Part shown: positions 56,634 to 64,000 of the stretch, one piece after another
Numbering within the stretch: position 1 is the first letter of the stretch
How the letters are laid out: every line of letters begins with the position of its first letter
DNA from: an uncultured Chloroflexota bacterium
GTDB taxonomy: Bacteria; Chloroflexota; Anaerolineae; Anaerolineales; Anaerolineaceae
Reading direction: 5' to 3'
Assembly: GCA_902791025.1 (NCBI GenBank)
Contig: CADATZ010000010.1
Span: 62,001 to 126,000 of the forward strand
Length of the DNA: 64,000 nt
Made by a program: the position numbers and the translations under genes
Notes under the pieces: model-generated
Told to the model about the DNA's origin: nothing
Databases searched by the model: none
What the model saw: the letters and a program-made list of their open reading frames with translations, nothing else

Positions 56634-56638
56634 AAACG

Positions 56639-56926
56639 ATGAAAATCAGTAAAATTGTGATTACAGGCGGACCCTGCGCGGGAAAAACCACTGCTATGAA
56701 CTGGATCCAGAATGCTTTCACCAACCGGGGATACATGGTTTTATTTGTACCTGAAACAGCTACAGAATTGATTTCGGGTGGTGTTGCTCCCTGGACCTGT
56801 TCCTCTAATGGTGAGTATCAAAAATGTCAGCTCAGACTGCAAAACGAAAAGGAAAAGATTTTTGAGTATGCCCCAAATCGTTTTAATCATTATCGATTTC
56901 AAGATTTCCATCAGAATAAAGATTGA
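56639..56926 (+). pseudogene. Truncated AAA-family P-loop ATPase
   Basis: The first 80 residues are the start of a P-loop ATPase (KIVITGGPCAGKTTAMNWIQ at 5-24, then VLFVPETATELI and the LQNEKEKIFEYA region). Homologues continue for at least 100 more residues with Walker B and lid elements. Here the similarity ends near 56880. The last 14 residues come from the antisense of the neighbouring DUF5688 gene, and the reading frame overlaps that gene's 3' end by 44 bases. A deletion or insertion joined the two. The start lies five bases after the isomerase gene. It is probably non-functional. Confidence 0.65.
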
Positions 56927-57899
56927 CAATGATTCCCGGGATGATTTGTTTCCCATCGCATAAATAGGGCTTTCCGGAGAGCATTTCTCCCATCATGCTG
57001 CCTTCCTTTGCTGTTCTCGCAAAACCGGAAGCTCTGTTATCGTTTTTGTCGAAGATGAGCACGTCATCTGTATTCATGAATACCGCCTGGAATGGACCGC
57101 CCATGATTTTTATCATTTTTTGTATTACACCAGGATAGAAGAGCGCTGCTGCACTGTTGGTTGTTCTGGTTGAGGAGAGCAATATCATTTTGCCGTGGGG
57201 TGCTTGCATGGTGATGTCTGCCCTGGTGAATTCTTTCTCCATAAATTTTTCTTCTTTCTGTGTCCGCTGGTCAAACACGGCTGCCGGATAAAGCCGTGCT
57301 GTATTTTCCAATGCGCTTCGCATCACTTCGTCTTCGTTGATCCGCCATTTTTCCATTTCGTTTCGTTTGATCTTGCTGGTAAGCAGGTTATGCCCGTCAT
57401 CGGATATGACCTGATAGAGGTAAAGAACAAAATCATTGATTCTTCGGTAAATGCAGTTCTTTAGATCCAGCATATGGAGACGATAATTCAGAGGCCGCAA
57501 TGTCAGCTGATCCTCGAGTTTTTCATAATCGCTCTTTCCCCGTGCTTCAAGTCTGTCTAAATCAATATTCGCATTAACAGCATCTTTTTGAAGGTCGTGA
57601 ATCTTTTGAAAAGCGGCATCAAAACCGTTTTCTTGAGCGTTTTCGTACATTTTATGGACAGCGATCCTTTGTACATTGTTGATATTCCCTGTATTCGGTA
57701 TTTCCATCGTAATAATATCCATCAGGAGTGCTTCACTCTCGTTTCCCGCGAATTTCAGATTGCTGTCTTTGATCCATTCGATCATGTTTTGGTCGCTCGA
57801 AGAATAACCTTCCGGAAAAAAATCCATTCCTTCCAGTGGGTATCCCAGCTCTTCATGGGCTCTTTTTTTAAGTTGTTCGATGAATTCTTCGTAAGTCAT
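56883..57899 (-). CDS. DUF5688-family protein
   Basis: The 338-residue product matches a family common in Lachnospiraceae-type gut Clostridia. It has an N-terminal helical segment (MTYEEFIEQLKKRAHEEL), a central part with conserved DNRL-like and NCIYRRINDFVLYLY regions, and the C-terminal block FTRADITMQAPHGKMILLSS, then MKIMGGPFQAVFMNTDDVLIF. No signal peptide, membrane helix or catalytic motif is evident; function unknown. The gene is AT-rich compared with its surroundings. It has its own upstream palindrome and lies next to an IS630 copy and a truncated ATPase, all signs of acquisition. Confidence 0.75.
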   Translation of the reverse strand: MTYEEFIEQLKKRAHEELGYPLEGMDFFPEGYSSSDQNMIEWIKDSNLKFAGNESEALLMDIITMEIPNTGNINNVQRIAVHKMYENAQENGFDAAFQKIHDLQKDAVNANIDLDRLEARGKSDYEKLEDQLTLRPLNYRLHMLDLKNCIYRRINDFVLYLYQVISDDGHNLLTSKIKRNEMEKWRINEDEVMRSALENTARLYPAAVFDQRTQKEEKFMEKEFTRADITMQAPHGKMILLSSTRTTNSAAALFYPGVIQKMIKIMGGPFQAVFMNTDDVLIFDKNDNRASGFARTAKEGSMMGEMLSGKPYLCDGKQIIPGIIVNLYSDGNLEIDND

Positions 57900-57914
57900 A
57901 ATGCTGATCCTTTC

Positions 57915-57930
57915 TGAACATAGGTGTTCA
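57915..57930. promoter_or_regulatory. Palindrome upstream of the DUF5688 gene
   Basis: TGAACA-tagg-TGTTCA is a perfect inverted repeat 16 bases before the start codon, downstream of an AT-rich TTGATA..TATAGA-like promoter stretch. It is a candidate operator. Confidence 0.4.
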
Positions 57931-58192
57931 TAATTTCTCTATAATTTTATTGTATATATCAATCATATCTCATAGGAAAATCATTTTTTCGAAGTAACTA
58001 TTCTTAATCGCGGTTGTTTTCCTGTATTGTCTTGTATAATAAAACTATCTTGTTGTGTAAATAAATGATAGCGATTCGAGATAAAGTAAACGGTTTTCTT
58101 TGTTCAGTACTACAGATGTTTGACCGGTCTTGAGAATCAGTATCCATAAATATACAATGAATGAGGAGAAATTGTATGTCAGCTATTGATCT
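57931..58192. other. AT-rich spacer with an interrupted short ORF
   Basis: The stretch holds no recognised gene. Near its end an ATG (58176) with a strong GAGGAGA site starts a short frame, MSAIDL, that runs into the IS630 end. Without the insertion it would read twelve codons to a stop. It may be a leader peptide or the remnant of a gene start. Confidence 0.35.
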
Positions 58193-58194
58193 TA

Positions 58195-59357
58195 TAGTAA
58201 ACGACATTAATAACTTTACTTTACAATAAAATAGTGGTATGCTATAATCCTCTTGTAGGAGAGTAGCCATTATGAATAACAGGAGATACAAAACTGATCC
58301 TAATAAGCTATTGGAAGAAGGTAAAGCAATAATGTCGTCATCCGAGGAGTCGAGATTTCTATTTAGAGTATTTGCTGTTAATATGGTCCTATCAGGATGT
58401 ACAGCATCTCAAATAGGAGAATTAGCTGGACTTAGCAAAGCAGCTGTAACAGGATGGGTAAAAACTGCTGATGAGCAAGGCTTCGATGCGCTCAGATCAC
58501 AACAGAGATCAGGACGTCCATCGAAGCTATCGAAAGAAAATATTCAACAAATTGATGCTTTGCTACAAACCGACCCGAAGGAATATGGCTATAAAGTATG
58601 GGATGGCCAAACCTTGGCCTCACATATAAAAAATACGTTTGGGGTAGAATTGAGTGTTAGACAATGTCAAAGATTGTTTCATAATCTTGGGTATTCCCTT
58701 ATTCGACCTCAGCCATATCCAAGTAAAGGTTATGAAGATTCAGAGGAGCGTGAGAACTTTAAAAAAAACGAAATATACTCGAATCAGACGATTCACTAAT
58801 TCTTGTATATCAGGACGAAGTTCATTTCCAGATACAGACAACAATTACGTCTGGATGGTATAAGAAGGGAAGTTCACCTACGGTAAAATCTTATCCTGGA
58901 CGATACAAAGCTTCTTATAGCGGATTTGTGATTCCAAACAATGGCGTTTTGTTCGTTGACAAACCAAAAACTTTCAATTTCGAGACCACTATTGATTCAA
59001 TCAGAGCATTTTTTGTTAAAGCATCCTGTTCCTGAAGGAAAGAAATACGCTCTTGTAATGGACAATGCACCTTGGCATAAAAAAACGATTCGCTTAATTG
59101 AAACGGAAAAGCAACCTGAATACAAGGATATTAATGAGCATGTGATGTTCGTTAAGTTGCCTCCATACTCACCCGATCTTAACCCGATTGAGCAAGTATG
59201 GAGAATTACCAGAAAAGGAAATACACATAACGTGTTTTTTCCAAGCTTATCCACTCTCGAGAATACTGTAGATGCAGCATTTTCTGAATGGGCGAAACCG
59301 AATGATCAGTTAAAGAGGCTGTGTTCGTTTAAGTATAATTTATTTTGTCGTTTACTA
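58195..59357 (+). mobile_element. IS630-family insertion sequence, 1163 bp
   Basis: The ends are TAGTAAACGACA (58195-58206) and its complement TGTCGTTTACTA (59346-59357). They are flanked by TA duplications (58193-58194, 59358-59359) as expected for IS630. The next two bases each side (CT and AG) are also complementary, making a 16-base match. The empty site would have been CTTAAG. An internal promoter and a broken transposase lie within. The family is assigned from the DDE motifs and the TA target. Confidence 0.85.
58220..58248 (+). promoter_or_regulatory. Transposase promoter
   Basis: TTTACA (58220-58225), a 17-base spacer and TATAAT (58243-58248), followed by an AGGAG site before ATG 58272. 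Confidence 0.75.
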
Positions 59358-59360
59358 TAA
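58272..59360 (+). pseudogene. IS630-family transposase, two frame changes
   Basis: The first frame (58272-58799) gives the N-terminal helix-turn-helix region (GCTASQIGELAGLSKAAVTG) and the linker. At the run TTTAAAAAAAAC near 58761 the sequence needs a -1 shift; A AAA AAC is a classical slippery site, so this step may be programmed. The middle frame carries the first catalytic Asp (LVYQDEVHF). A second change is needed at a six-T run (about 59009-59014), after which the frame 58941-59360 holds VMDNAPWHK (second Asp) and PYSPDLNPIEQVW (Glu). The second break is not at a classical site and probably inactivates the enzyme. The stop codon TAA uses the TA target duplication. Confidence 0.8.
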
Positions 59361-59503
59361 GTTATACATGATAGAATAAAATTGGAATAGTTGATTAATG
59401 TGTTCAAGGGATCGCTTCGGGTCCCGTTCCGCAAGACCCGAAACAGCCCCGGTAACCGCGGAGAATTGATCGGCAGTTCCGGCAAAAGTTGAGGAGAGAG
59501 ACT
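59361..59503 (+). promoter_or_regulatory. Leader of the subtilisin-like protease gene
   Basis: A -10-like TAGAAT (59371-59376) lies just right of the IS end. It is followed by a perfect hairpin (TTCGGGTC 59416-59423, GACCCGAA 59435-59442) and GC-rich sequence up to the GAGGAGAGAG ribosome binding site. There is no T tract, so this is not a terminator. No known riboswitch class is recognised. Confidence 0.4.
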
Positions 59504-62500
59504 ATGACTAAAGAAAACCATCGTTTTCCCTGTTTTTTCATTTGGATGGCTTTGCTGTGCCTTGCATTGTTTATTTTTCCTGTTTCTGCACAGAACGAGG
59601 ATCATTACCGCTATGAACCGATTACGAAGGTTGACCTCGGGGTAAACTCACTGGAGCTTGAAAAGGGTGAAAGCTACACGTTCCATGTGACATTTGAGCC
59701 GGAAAATACCATCCTTAAGACCCTGGACTGGTATGTGACGGATGAGCGTGTGATCAGCATTGATCCCCTGACAAACACCGTAACGGCCCTGTCCGACGGA
59801 GAAGCACGCATTTTTGCGGAAAGCTTTGATGAGGTTTCCTATGCGGTTTGCAATGTAAAAGTCGGGACCTCTGAGGCGAAGGACGCGTCTGTAATGAAGT
59901 CCGGTGCCGACCTTATCGGCCTTTCCCGGGGTGATATCCGCAAGATCACCGCGCCGACCCTGGTGCGTTATCTTGATTTTGCCGCGGATTCAACACTGGA
60001 TGAAGAGGCTTTTGACGGGATTGCCGGCAGATTCTATGATGTGCTGGCGGTCGTCAGGCCGGGAAGCGAAGAGGCTGAAAGCCGGAAGGCGGTCGGACTG
60101 GGATTAGGCTCCGAGCCGCTGCGGAATCTGCAGGCGGTCACGCTCCGGGGTACCGTGAAGCAGCTGCTCGCTTTTATTAGAGACAACAGTGATCTGATAG
60201 AGATCATTGAACTTGGTAATACATGGTTCGATGAACCGGTTTCGGATCCGGACGAAGAAGAACTCATCAGCAAGACTGTTCAGAACAGATTTAATCTGAA
60301 GGCTGCCGCGGATGAGTTGTCGAGTTTCACAAAGGCCCATGATTTGGGACTGACCGGAGAGGGAAGAATAATCGCCATCATTGATACCGGATTTGTAAGC
60401 AGCCATGAGCAGTTCATGGACAGAAACGGAAAAGGCCGTTTCATCCATGAAGCATGTTTTTCCATAACTGAAAGAATCAACAGGAAAGACTATTATTCGG
60501 CTTGTACCGATGGTGTGATCGATGATGGAAACGGTGCGTCTCTGGATCTGAACAAAATTATCAGAAAGCACAGGTTTAACCATGGCACGCATGTAGCCGG
60601 GATCGCCGCCGGACGGGACGGCGTCGCTCCGGATGTGAAGATCATCGGGATCCAGGCAGCAAGTGAGGTCCGGTGGAATTGTTCCGGAGAAGAAAAAGAG
60701 ACTTATTCATGCAGCCAAAATTCAAATCAATGCTGCGCTCCCCGTTTTGTGAATTCGAATGTGGCAAGGGCTTATGATTATCTGCTTGAATTGTCCAAAG
60801 AACTGGCGAAAAGCGGAAAAAAGATCGATGCAGTCAATATGAGCTTTGGCGGGCCCAAAAGTGATGGTAAAGGGTTCAAAACCTTCTGCGACAGTGTGTA
60901 TCCGTTTTATAAAAACTATTTTAACAAACTGATCGCTGCCGGTATGCTTCCGGTCGTTGCTGCCGGGAATGAATCTTTCACCGACAGTGTCGGGCAGCCC
61001 GCATGTATTTCAAATGGGTTTACGGTTGCCGCGCTTACAAACTATAAAGAACCATTCCTTGCATCTTATTCTAATTTTGATAAAACGAATACTGACATTG
61101 CTGCTCCTGGACACAGAACCTATGCATCTGACGCCATTTCCATAGACAGAAAAACCATGAAAATTACCTGTACAAAAGACTGCTATGGCTATATGGACGG
61201 TACTTCTTCTGCTGCTCCCATGGTCAGTGGTGCCGCTGCGCTGGTCAAGCAGCTTTATCCGGGTATGCTGCCGGGGGAGGTGGAAAAATTCCTGTTGGAT
61301 ACATCCGGGAAAACAGTTTCCAAGCGGGTCACATATGACAGCAAATGGATAAATTTTAAATTTGATTTCAGCAAACCGGTGCTGGATCTGAGTGATATAC
61401 CCGGATGGTTCCAGATTTCCGACAGTATGGTCAAAGCGCAGAAAGGACGGGTTTCTGTTTCTTTTGCAGATCCTACAATTCAGGAACACTATCAGATCAA
61501 GGTTTATGATGTTGGCGGCAAAAAATGGATGAACGATATAAAATATACATCCACCAGTGAGAATGACGGCATCAGAAAGCTTGATATCAGCGGAGATTTT
61601 AAGGAAGGTAAATTATACTGTCTGGAAATTAGACGCTGGTTCGGAAATGATTCGTCTGAAAAGGCTCTCGAAAAAAAGTATTTCTATCCCCTGCCCCTGC
61701 CAAAAACACTGACCGCGGGAATCCAAAACAACGGTGTGACCCTGAATATGCATCTGGCTTCAAATGAAAAGAAAAACCAGGTGATATACAGAGTTTATTC
61801 TGACTGGACAACAAATAAGGTCGTGAAAACGGTTTATGCCGGTGAAAAGAAACTCGCGCAAACCGTCAGCGGGTTGGTTAATGGACAGAAGTATTATGTT
61901 ACGGCACAATTTTACCGGGATATCAAGGTCAATAACAGAAGCCAGCGTTTTTATGGAATGGAAACTGATCCGGTCGGTTTTGTCCCCCTGAATGATTCTT
62001 TTGTCTGCAAAACCGCCGCCGATAAAACAGGTGTAACGATCAATTGTCCGAAAGACCCTGCTGCAACCGGGATCCGGGTACTTTACCGGGCTTTGGATAA
62101 TACTTTTACCGTAAAAGACGGATGTACCTCAGCGGCGGGAACTTTCTCCTGTAAAATCATGGATGCGTCATTATTACAGGGCGGAGCGCAGCAGTTTATC
62201 ATCATGAAGTACAAGTTGGATGTGAAGGGACAGATCTGGAACAGTTCAAGTACCGTACTTACCCGTCTCGGCAAAAATGTCCTGATACCCAGACCCGAAA
62301 AGCCGCTTATTTATTTTACGGAAAATAAAGATAACGTGACTGTTTCCATGGCGGGTTTAGGCAGTTCGAAAGGGATCGTGGTACTGGCGCAGGATAATGA
62401 TGAGGAATTTGTTCCGTTCTGTAATGCAAATCAACGGGCCTGCACCGGAAACGGCAGCGAAGAGTCCTATCTGGTAATGCGCTATAAGAAAGATGGAGAT

Positions 62501-62554
62501 AATATCTATTTTTCACCCGGTGTTTATACAATCCATAATTATGGACAAATTTAA
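59504..62554 (+). CDS. Secreted subtilisin-like (S8) serine protease
   Basis: The 1016-residue protein has a signal peptide (FFIWMALLCLALFIFPVSA, cleavage before QNED). A Big_2-like Ig domain follows (about 40-120), then a pro-region, then the S8 catalytic domain with Asp294 (AIIDTGF), His363 (NHGTHVAG), oxyanion Asn489 (AAGNE) and Ser568 (GTSSAAP). All four are present, so it should be active. A cysteine-rich insertion (CSGEEKETYSCSQNSNQCC, about 393-411) lies after the His block. The last 400 residues are beta-rich, fibronectin-like modules. There is no LPxTG or membrane anchor. ATG 59504 fits the GAGGAGAGAG site. A processing role for neighbouring secreted surface proteins is possible but unproven. 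Confidence 0.9.
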   Translation: MTKENHRFPCFFIWMALLCLALFIFPVSAQNEDHYRYEPITKVDLGVNSLELEKGESYTFHVTFEPENTILKTLDWYVTDERVISIDPLTNTVTALSDGEARIFAESFDEVSYAVCNVKVGTSEAKDASVMKSGADLIGLSRGDIRKITAPTLVRYLDFAADSTLDEEAFDGIAGRFYDVLAVVRPGSEEAESRKAVGLGLGSEPLRNLQAVTLRGTVKQLLAFIRDNSDLIEIIELGNTWFDEPVSDPDEEELISKTVQNRFNLKAAADELSSFTKAHDLGLTGEGRIIAIIDTGFVSSHEQFMDRNGKGRFIHEACFSITERINRKDYYSACTDGVIDDGNGASLDLNKIIRKHRFNHGTHVAGIAAGRDGVAPDVKIIGIQAASEVRWNCSGEEKETYSCSQNSNQCCAPRFVNSNVARAYDYLLELSKELAKSGKKIDAVNMSFGGPKSDGKGFKTFCDSVYPFYKNYFNKLIAAGMLPVVAAGNESFTDSVGQPACISNGFTVAALTNYKEPFLASYSNFDKTNTDIAAPGHRTYASDAISIDRKTMKITCTKDCYGYMDGTSSAAPMVSGAAALVKQLYPGMLPGEVEKFLLDTSGKTVSKRVTYDSKWINFKFDFSKPVLDLSDIPGWFQISDSMVKAQKGRVSVSFADPTIQEHYQIKVYDVGGKKWMNDIKYTSTSENDGIRKLDISGDFKEGKLYCLEIRRWFGNDSSEKALEKKYFYPLPLPKTLTAGIQNNGVTLNMHLASNEKKNQVIYRVYSDWTTNKVVKTVYAGEKKLAQTVSGLVNGQKYYVTAQFYRDIKVNNRSQRFYGMETDPVGFVPLNDSFVCKTAADKTGVTINCPKDPAATGIRVLYRALDNTFTVKDGCTSAAGTFSCKIMDASLLQGGAQQFIIMKYKLDVKGQIWNSSSTVLTRLGKNVLIPRPEKPLIYFTENKDNVTVSMAGLGSSKGIVVLAQDNDEEFVPFCNANQRACTGNGSEESYLVMRYKKDGDNIYFSPGVYTIHNYGQI

Positions 62555-62586
62555 ATCAAATTAGGAGCGGAAAGGAGGAAAATACA

Positions 62587-64000
62587 ATGATACAGAAAAA
62601 ATTGGCGATTATTTTTTTGACCATGCTTCTGATAGCCTCAGCTGCCTTCCTGCCTGTTCTGGCTCAGGAAGAAGAACTTCCTGACCCGGTGGAATATGAA
62701 GAAACAGATACGCTGAAGGTTCCGGACAGCGAAGGGCGCACAACGGTCGAATGGGATTATGTATATGTCACCGGTGATGAAAAGCTCGGGATCGATATGG
62801 CCGCCCAAAATAAGAATGGTACCGCTAAAGTAAACGGTGAGGTCTTTTCTGAGTTTGGCGGTGCATGGATCACAGCAGATGCCGATACTGCGGATTTGAC
62901 TGCGGGGAACATTCACGGCGGATATGGTATCTTTGGGATAATCCGGAATGGAGGTACCATTAAAGCACTTGTGGAGGATATCTTCGCAGCAGAAGATGCC
63001 GGTCTTGATATTGTGATTCCCGGAGCCGGTACGCTGAATTTTGAAGGGGGAGATATCATCTCCGATTCCTATGGTGTGACGCTTCTGACCGGTACAGAAG
63101 ATGATTCATATCCCGTGGATCCGATTCCGGATCCGGGTGACGATGGTTGGATCGACCCGACCTCCGTGAATTTACCGGATCCGGAAGTATCAGGAGATAA
63201 TGAGCCTGCAGCGGATGACGGTTCTGATCAGCAGAATACAGCAGAGGGAACCTCCGATTCAAAAATTACTTTCCTCAGTGTTGACTCGAAGGAAACCGGT
63301 GTCGATGTCGAGCTGAACAACGCGAGCAAAGTCACGCTGAACGGTGAAGCTGTTTTTTCAGACGATAAAGGCGTGGAAATCGAATTGTCCGATCAGGGCG
63401 GAACGGTCACAATGGATACTCCGATCATTGATGCGGAAAATCAGGGCCTTGTGATCACCGCGGCTGCCGGGGAGGTCACTGTAAAGAACAATGATTACAT
63501 CGATGCGAATTCCGCGATCGAAATCACCAATGAAGGCGGTACGGTTTCCCTGCCAGAGGGCGGTGACCTGATCGGCAATTCAGGTGTTTATGTCGAAGCG
63601 ACCGGCGGTACGACCACAGTCAGCACCGGTGATATCAGTGCTCAAAACTACGGGGTTTCAGTCTGGACTTATGCCCCGGATCCCTATGAACCCTATGATC
63701 CGGATGAAAATGGAAGCGGAAGCGGGACACAGGGAAGTGCTGACAGCGGTGATACGGCCGGATCCAAGCCGACAGTTGAAATCACGGTTAACGGAGGCAT
63801 CACGGATCAAATTGATATGACCATGCCGGAAGTGGATTGGGATGTTGAACCGGAGCCGGATCCGGAGGATGGATATGAAAGCTCTTCTTTCACAAAGGAT
63901 GCCTCAGGAACCGGCAGTGAAGAGGATCCTGAAAACCCCGAAGCGAAAGGTTCTGTGGGTATTATTGTGAACGCGGAAGCTGAAAGCAATATCGATATCA
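62587..64000 (+). CDS. Secreted acidic beta-helix-like repeat protein (runs off the right edge)
   Basis: ATG 62587 follows GGAAAGGAGG and opens a frame without stops to the window end (471 codons). It has a signal peptide (KKLAIIFLTMLLIASAAFL, cleavage near LAQ-E). The mature part is strongly acidic and built of short repeats of about 20-25 residues, such as AKVNGEVFSEFGGAWITAD, KVTLNGEAVFSDDKGVEIEL and GGTTTVSTGDISAQNYGVSV. This is the look of a right-handed beta-helix passenger or adhesin. Linkers rich in Pro, Asp and Gly interrupt it. It follows the protease by 32 bases and is probably cotranscribed. The C-terminal anchor is outside the window. Confidence 0.8.
   Translation, partial: MIQKKLAIIFLTMLLIASAAFLPVLAQEEELPDPVEYEETDTLKVPDSEGRTTVEWDYVYVTGDEKLGIDMAAQNKNGTAKVNGEVFSEFGGAWITADADTADLTAGNIHGGYGIFGIIRNGGTIKALVEDIFAAEDAGLDIVIPGAGTLNFEGGDIISDSYGVTLLTGTEDDSYPVDPIPDPGDDGWIDPTSVNLPDPEVSGDNEPAADDGSDQQNTAEGTSDSKITFLSVDSKETGVDVELNNASKVTLNGEAVFSDDKGVEIELSDQGGTVTMDTPIIDAENQGLVITAAAGEVTVKNNDYIDANSAIEITNEGGTVSLPEGGDLIGNSGVYVEATGGTTTVSTGDISAQNYGVSVWTYAPDPYEPYDPDENGSGSGTQGSADSGDTAGSKPTVEITVNGGITDQIDMTMPEVDWDVEPEPDPEDGYESSSFTKDASGTGSEEDPENPEAKGSVGIIVNAEAESNIDI

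Noticed and set aside
59400..59503. Possible known riboswitch in the protease leader
   Set aside because: The hairpin is clear, but I find no core motifs of the c-di-GMP, cobalamin, TPP, SAM or glycine classes, so only a leader structure is reported.

Overview
The window looks like part of the chromosome of an anaerobic, fermentative, single-membrane bacterium with a large cell-surface repertoire and about 50% GC. My best guess is a member of the Chloroflexota (Anaerolineaceae-like). This rests on the gene mixture: a Flp-type pilin, sortase-type surface chemistry, MBG- and CnaB-type giant proteins, uronate catabolism and many GT2 enzymes, with no outer-membrane genes. It is an inference, because there is no rRNA or other taxonomic marker here. 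Several AT-richer inserts (DUF1703-type ATPase, DUF5688 protein, IS630 element) resemble mobile genes of gut Clostridia.

Layout. Positions 1-7124 (minus) hold the first 2374 codons of a giant secreted Ig-like (MBG-type) repeat protein that runs off the left edge. A 250-bp foldback element and a wrecked PD-(D/E)XK gene follow. Positions 8135-12931 are housekeeping: ychF, a Flp pilin translationally coupled to comF, hpf, xdhC and a 2-hydroxyacid dehydrogenase. Positions 13107-17456 are an envelope-glycan cluster (DUF115-like protein, two GT2 enzymes, one GT-C membrane enzyme). A Crp/Fnr regulator ends this part.

Positions 18510-26043 look like an exopolysaccharide locus: a processive membrane GT2, a secreted GH5 with a large insertion, two tandem secreted GH26-like enzymes and a membrane-anchored surface protein. 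Positions 26451-47197 are the most striking part: a 20.7-kb gene for a roughly 6,900-residue adhesin with about 60 CnaB-type repeats. Its C-terminus carries an LPETG motif followed directly by a complete sortase-like domain. An out-of-frame 55-bp deletion inside one of two near-identical repeats splits the reading frame near 30335.

Positions 47297-49260 encode a coupled ATP-grasp enzyme and esterase. Positions 49514-53953 are the uronate operon uxaB-uxaA-uxaC, with a promoter, a candidate operator palindrome and a strong terminator. Positions 54104-59360 are an accessory zone: AAA/PD-(D/E)XK ATPase, sugar isomerase/epimerase, truncated ATPase, DUF5688 protein and a defective IS630 element with intact 16-bp inverted ends. 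The window closes with a secreted subtilisin-like protease and the start of another secreted repeat protein.

Taken together, the window couples surface display (giant adhesins, sortase chemistry, secreted protease), polysaccharide synthesis and cleavage, and use of pectin- or glucuronan-derived uronic acids. Many spacers contain imperfect inverted arrays of short TTAG/CTAA-like or CAGGGG-like words, and several intergenic hairpins share GGGGACG termini.
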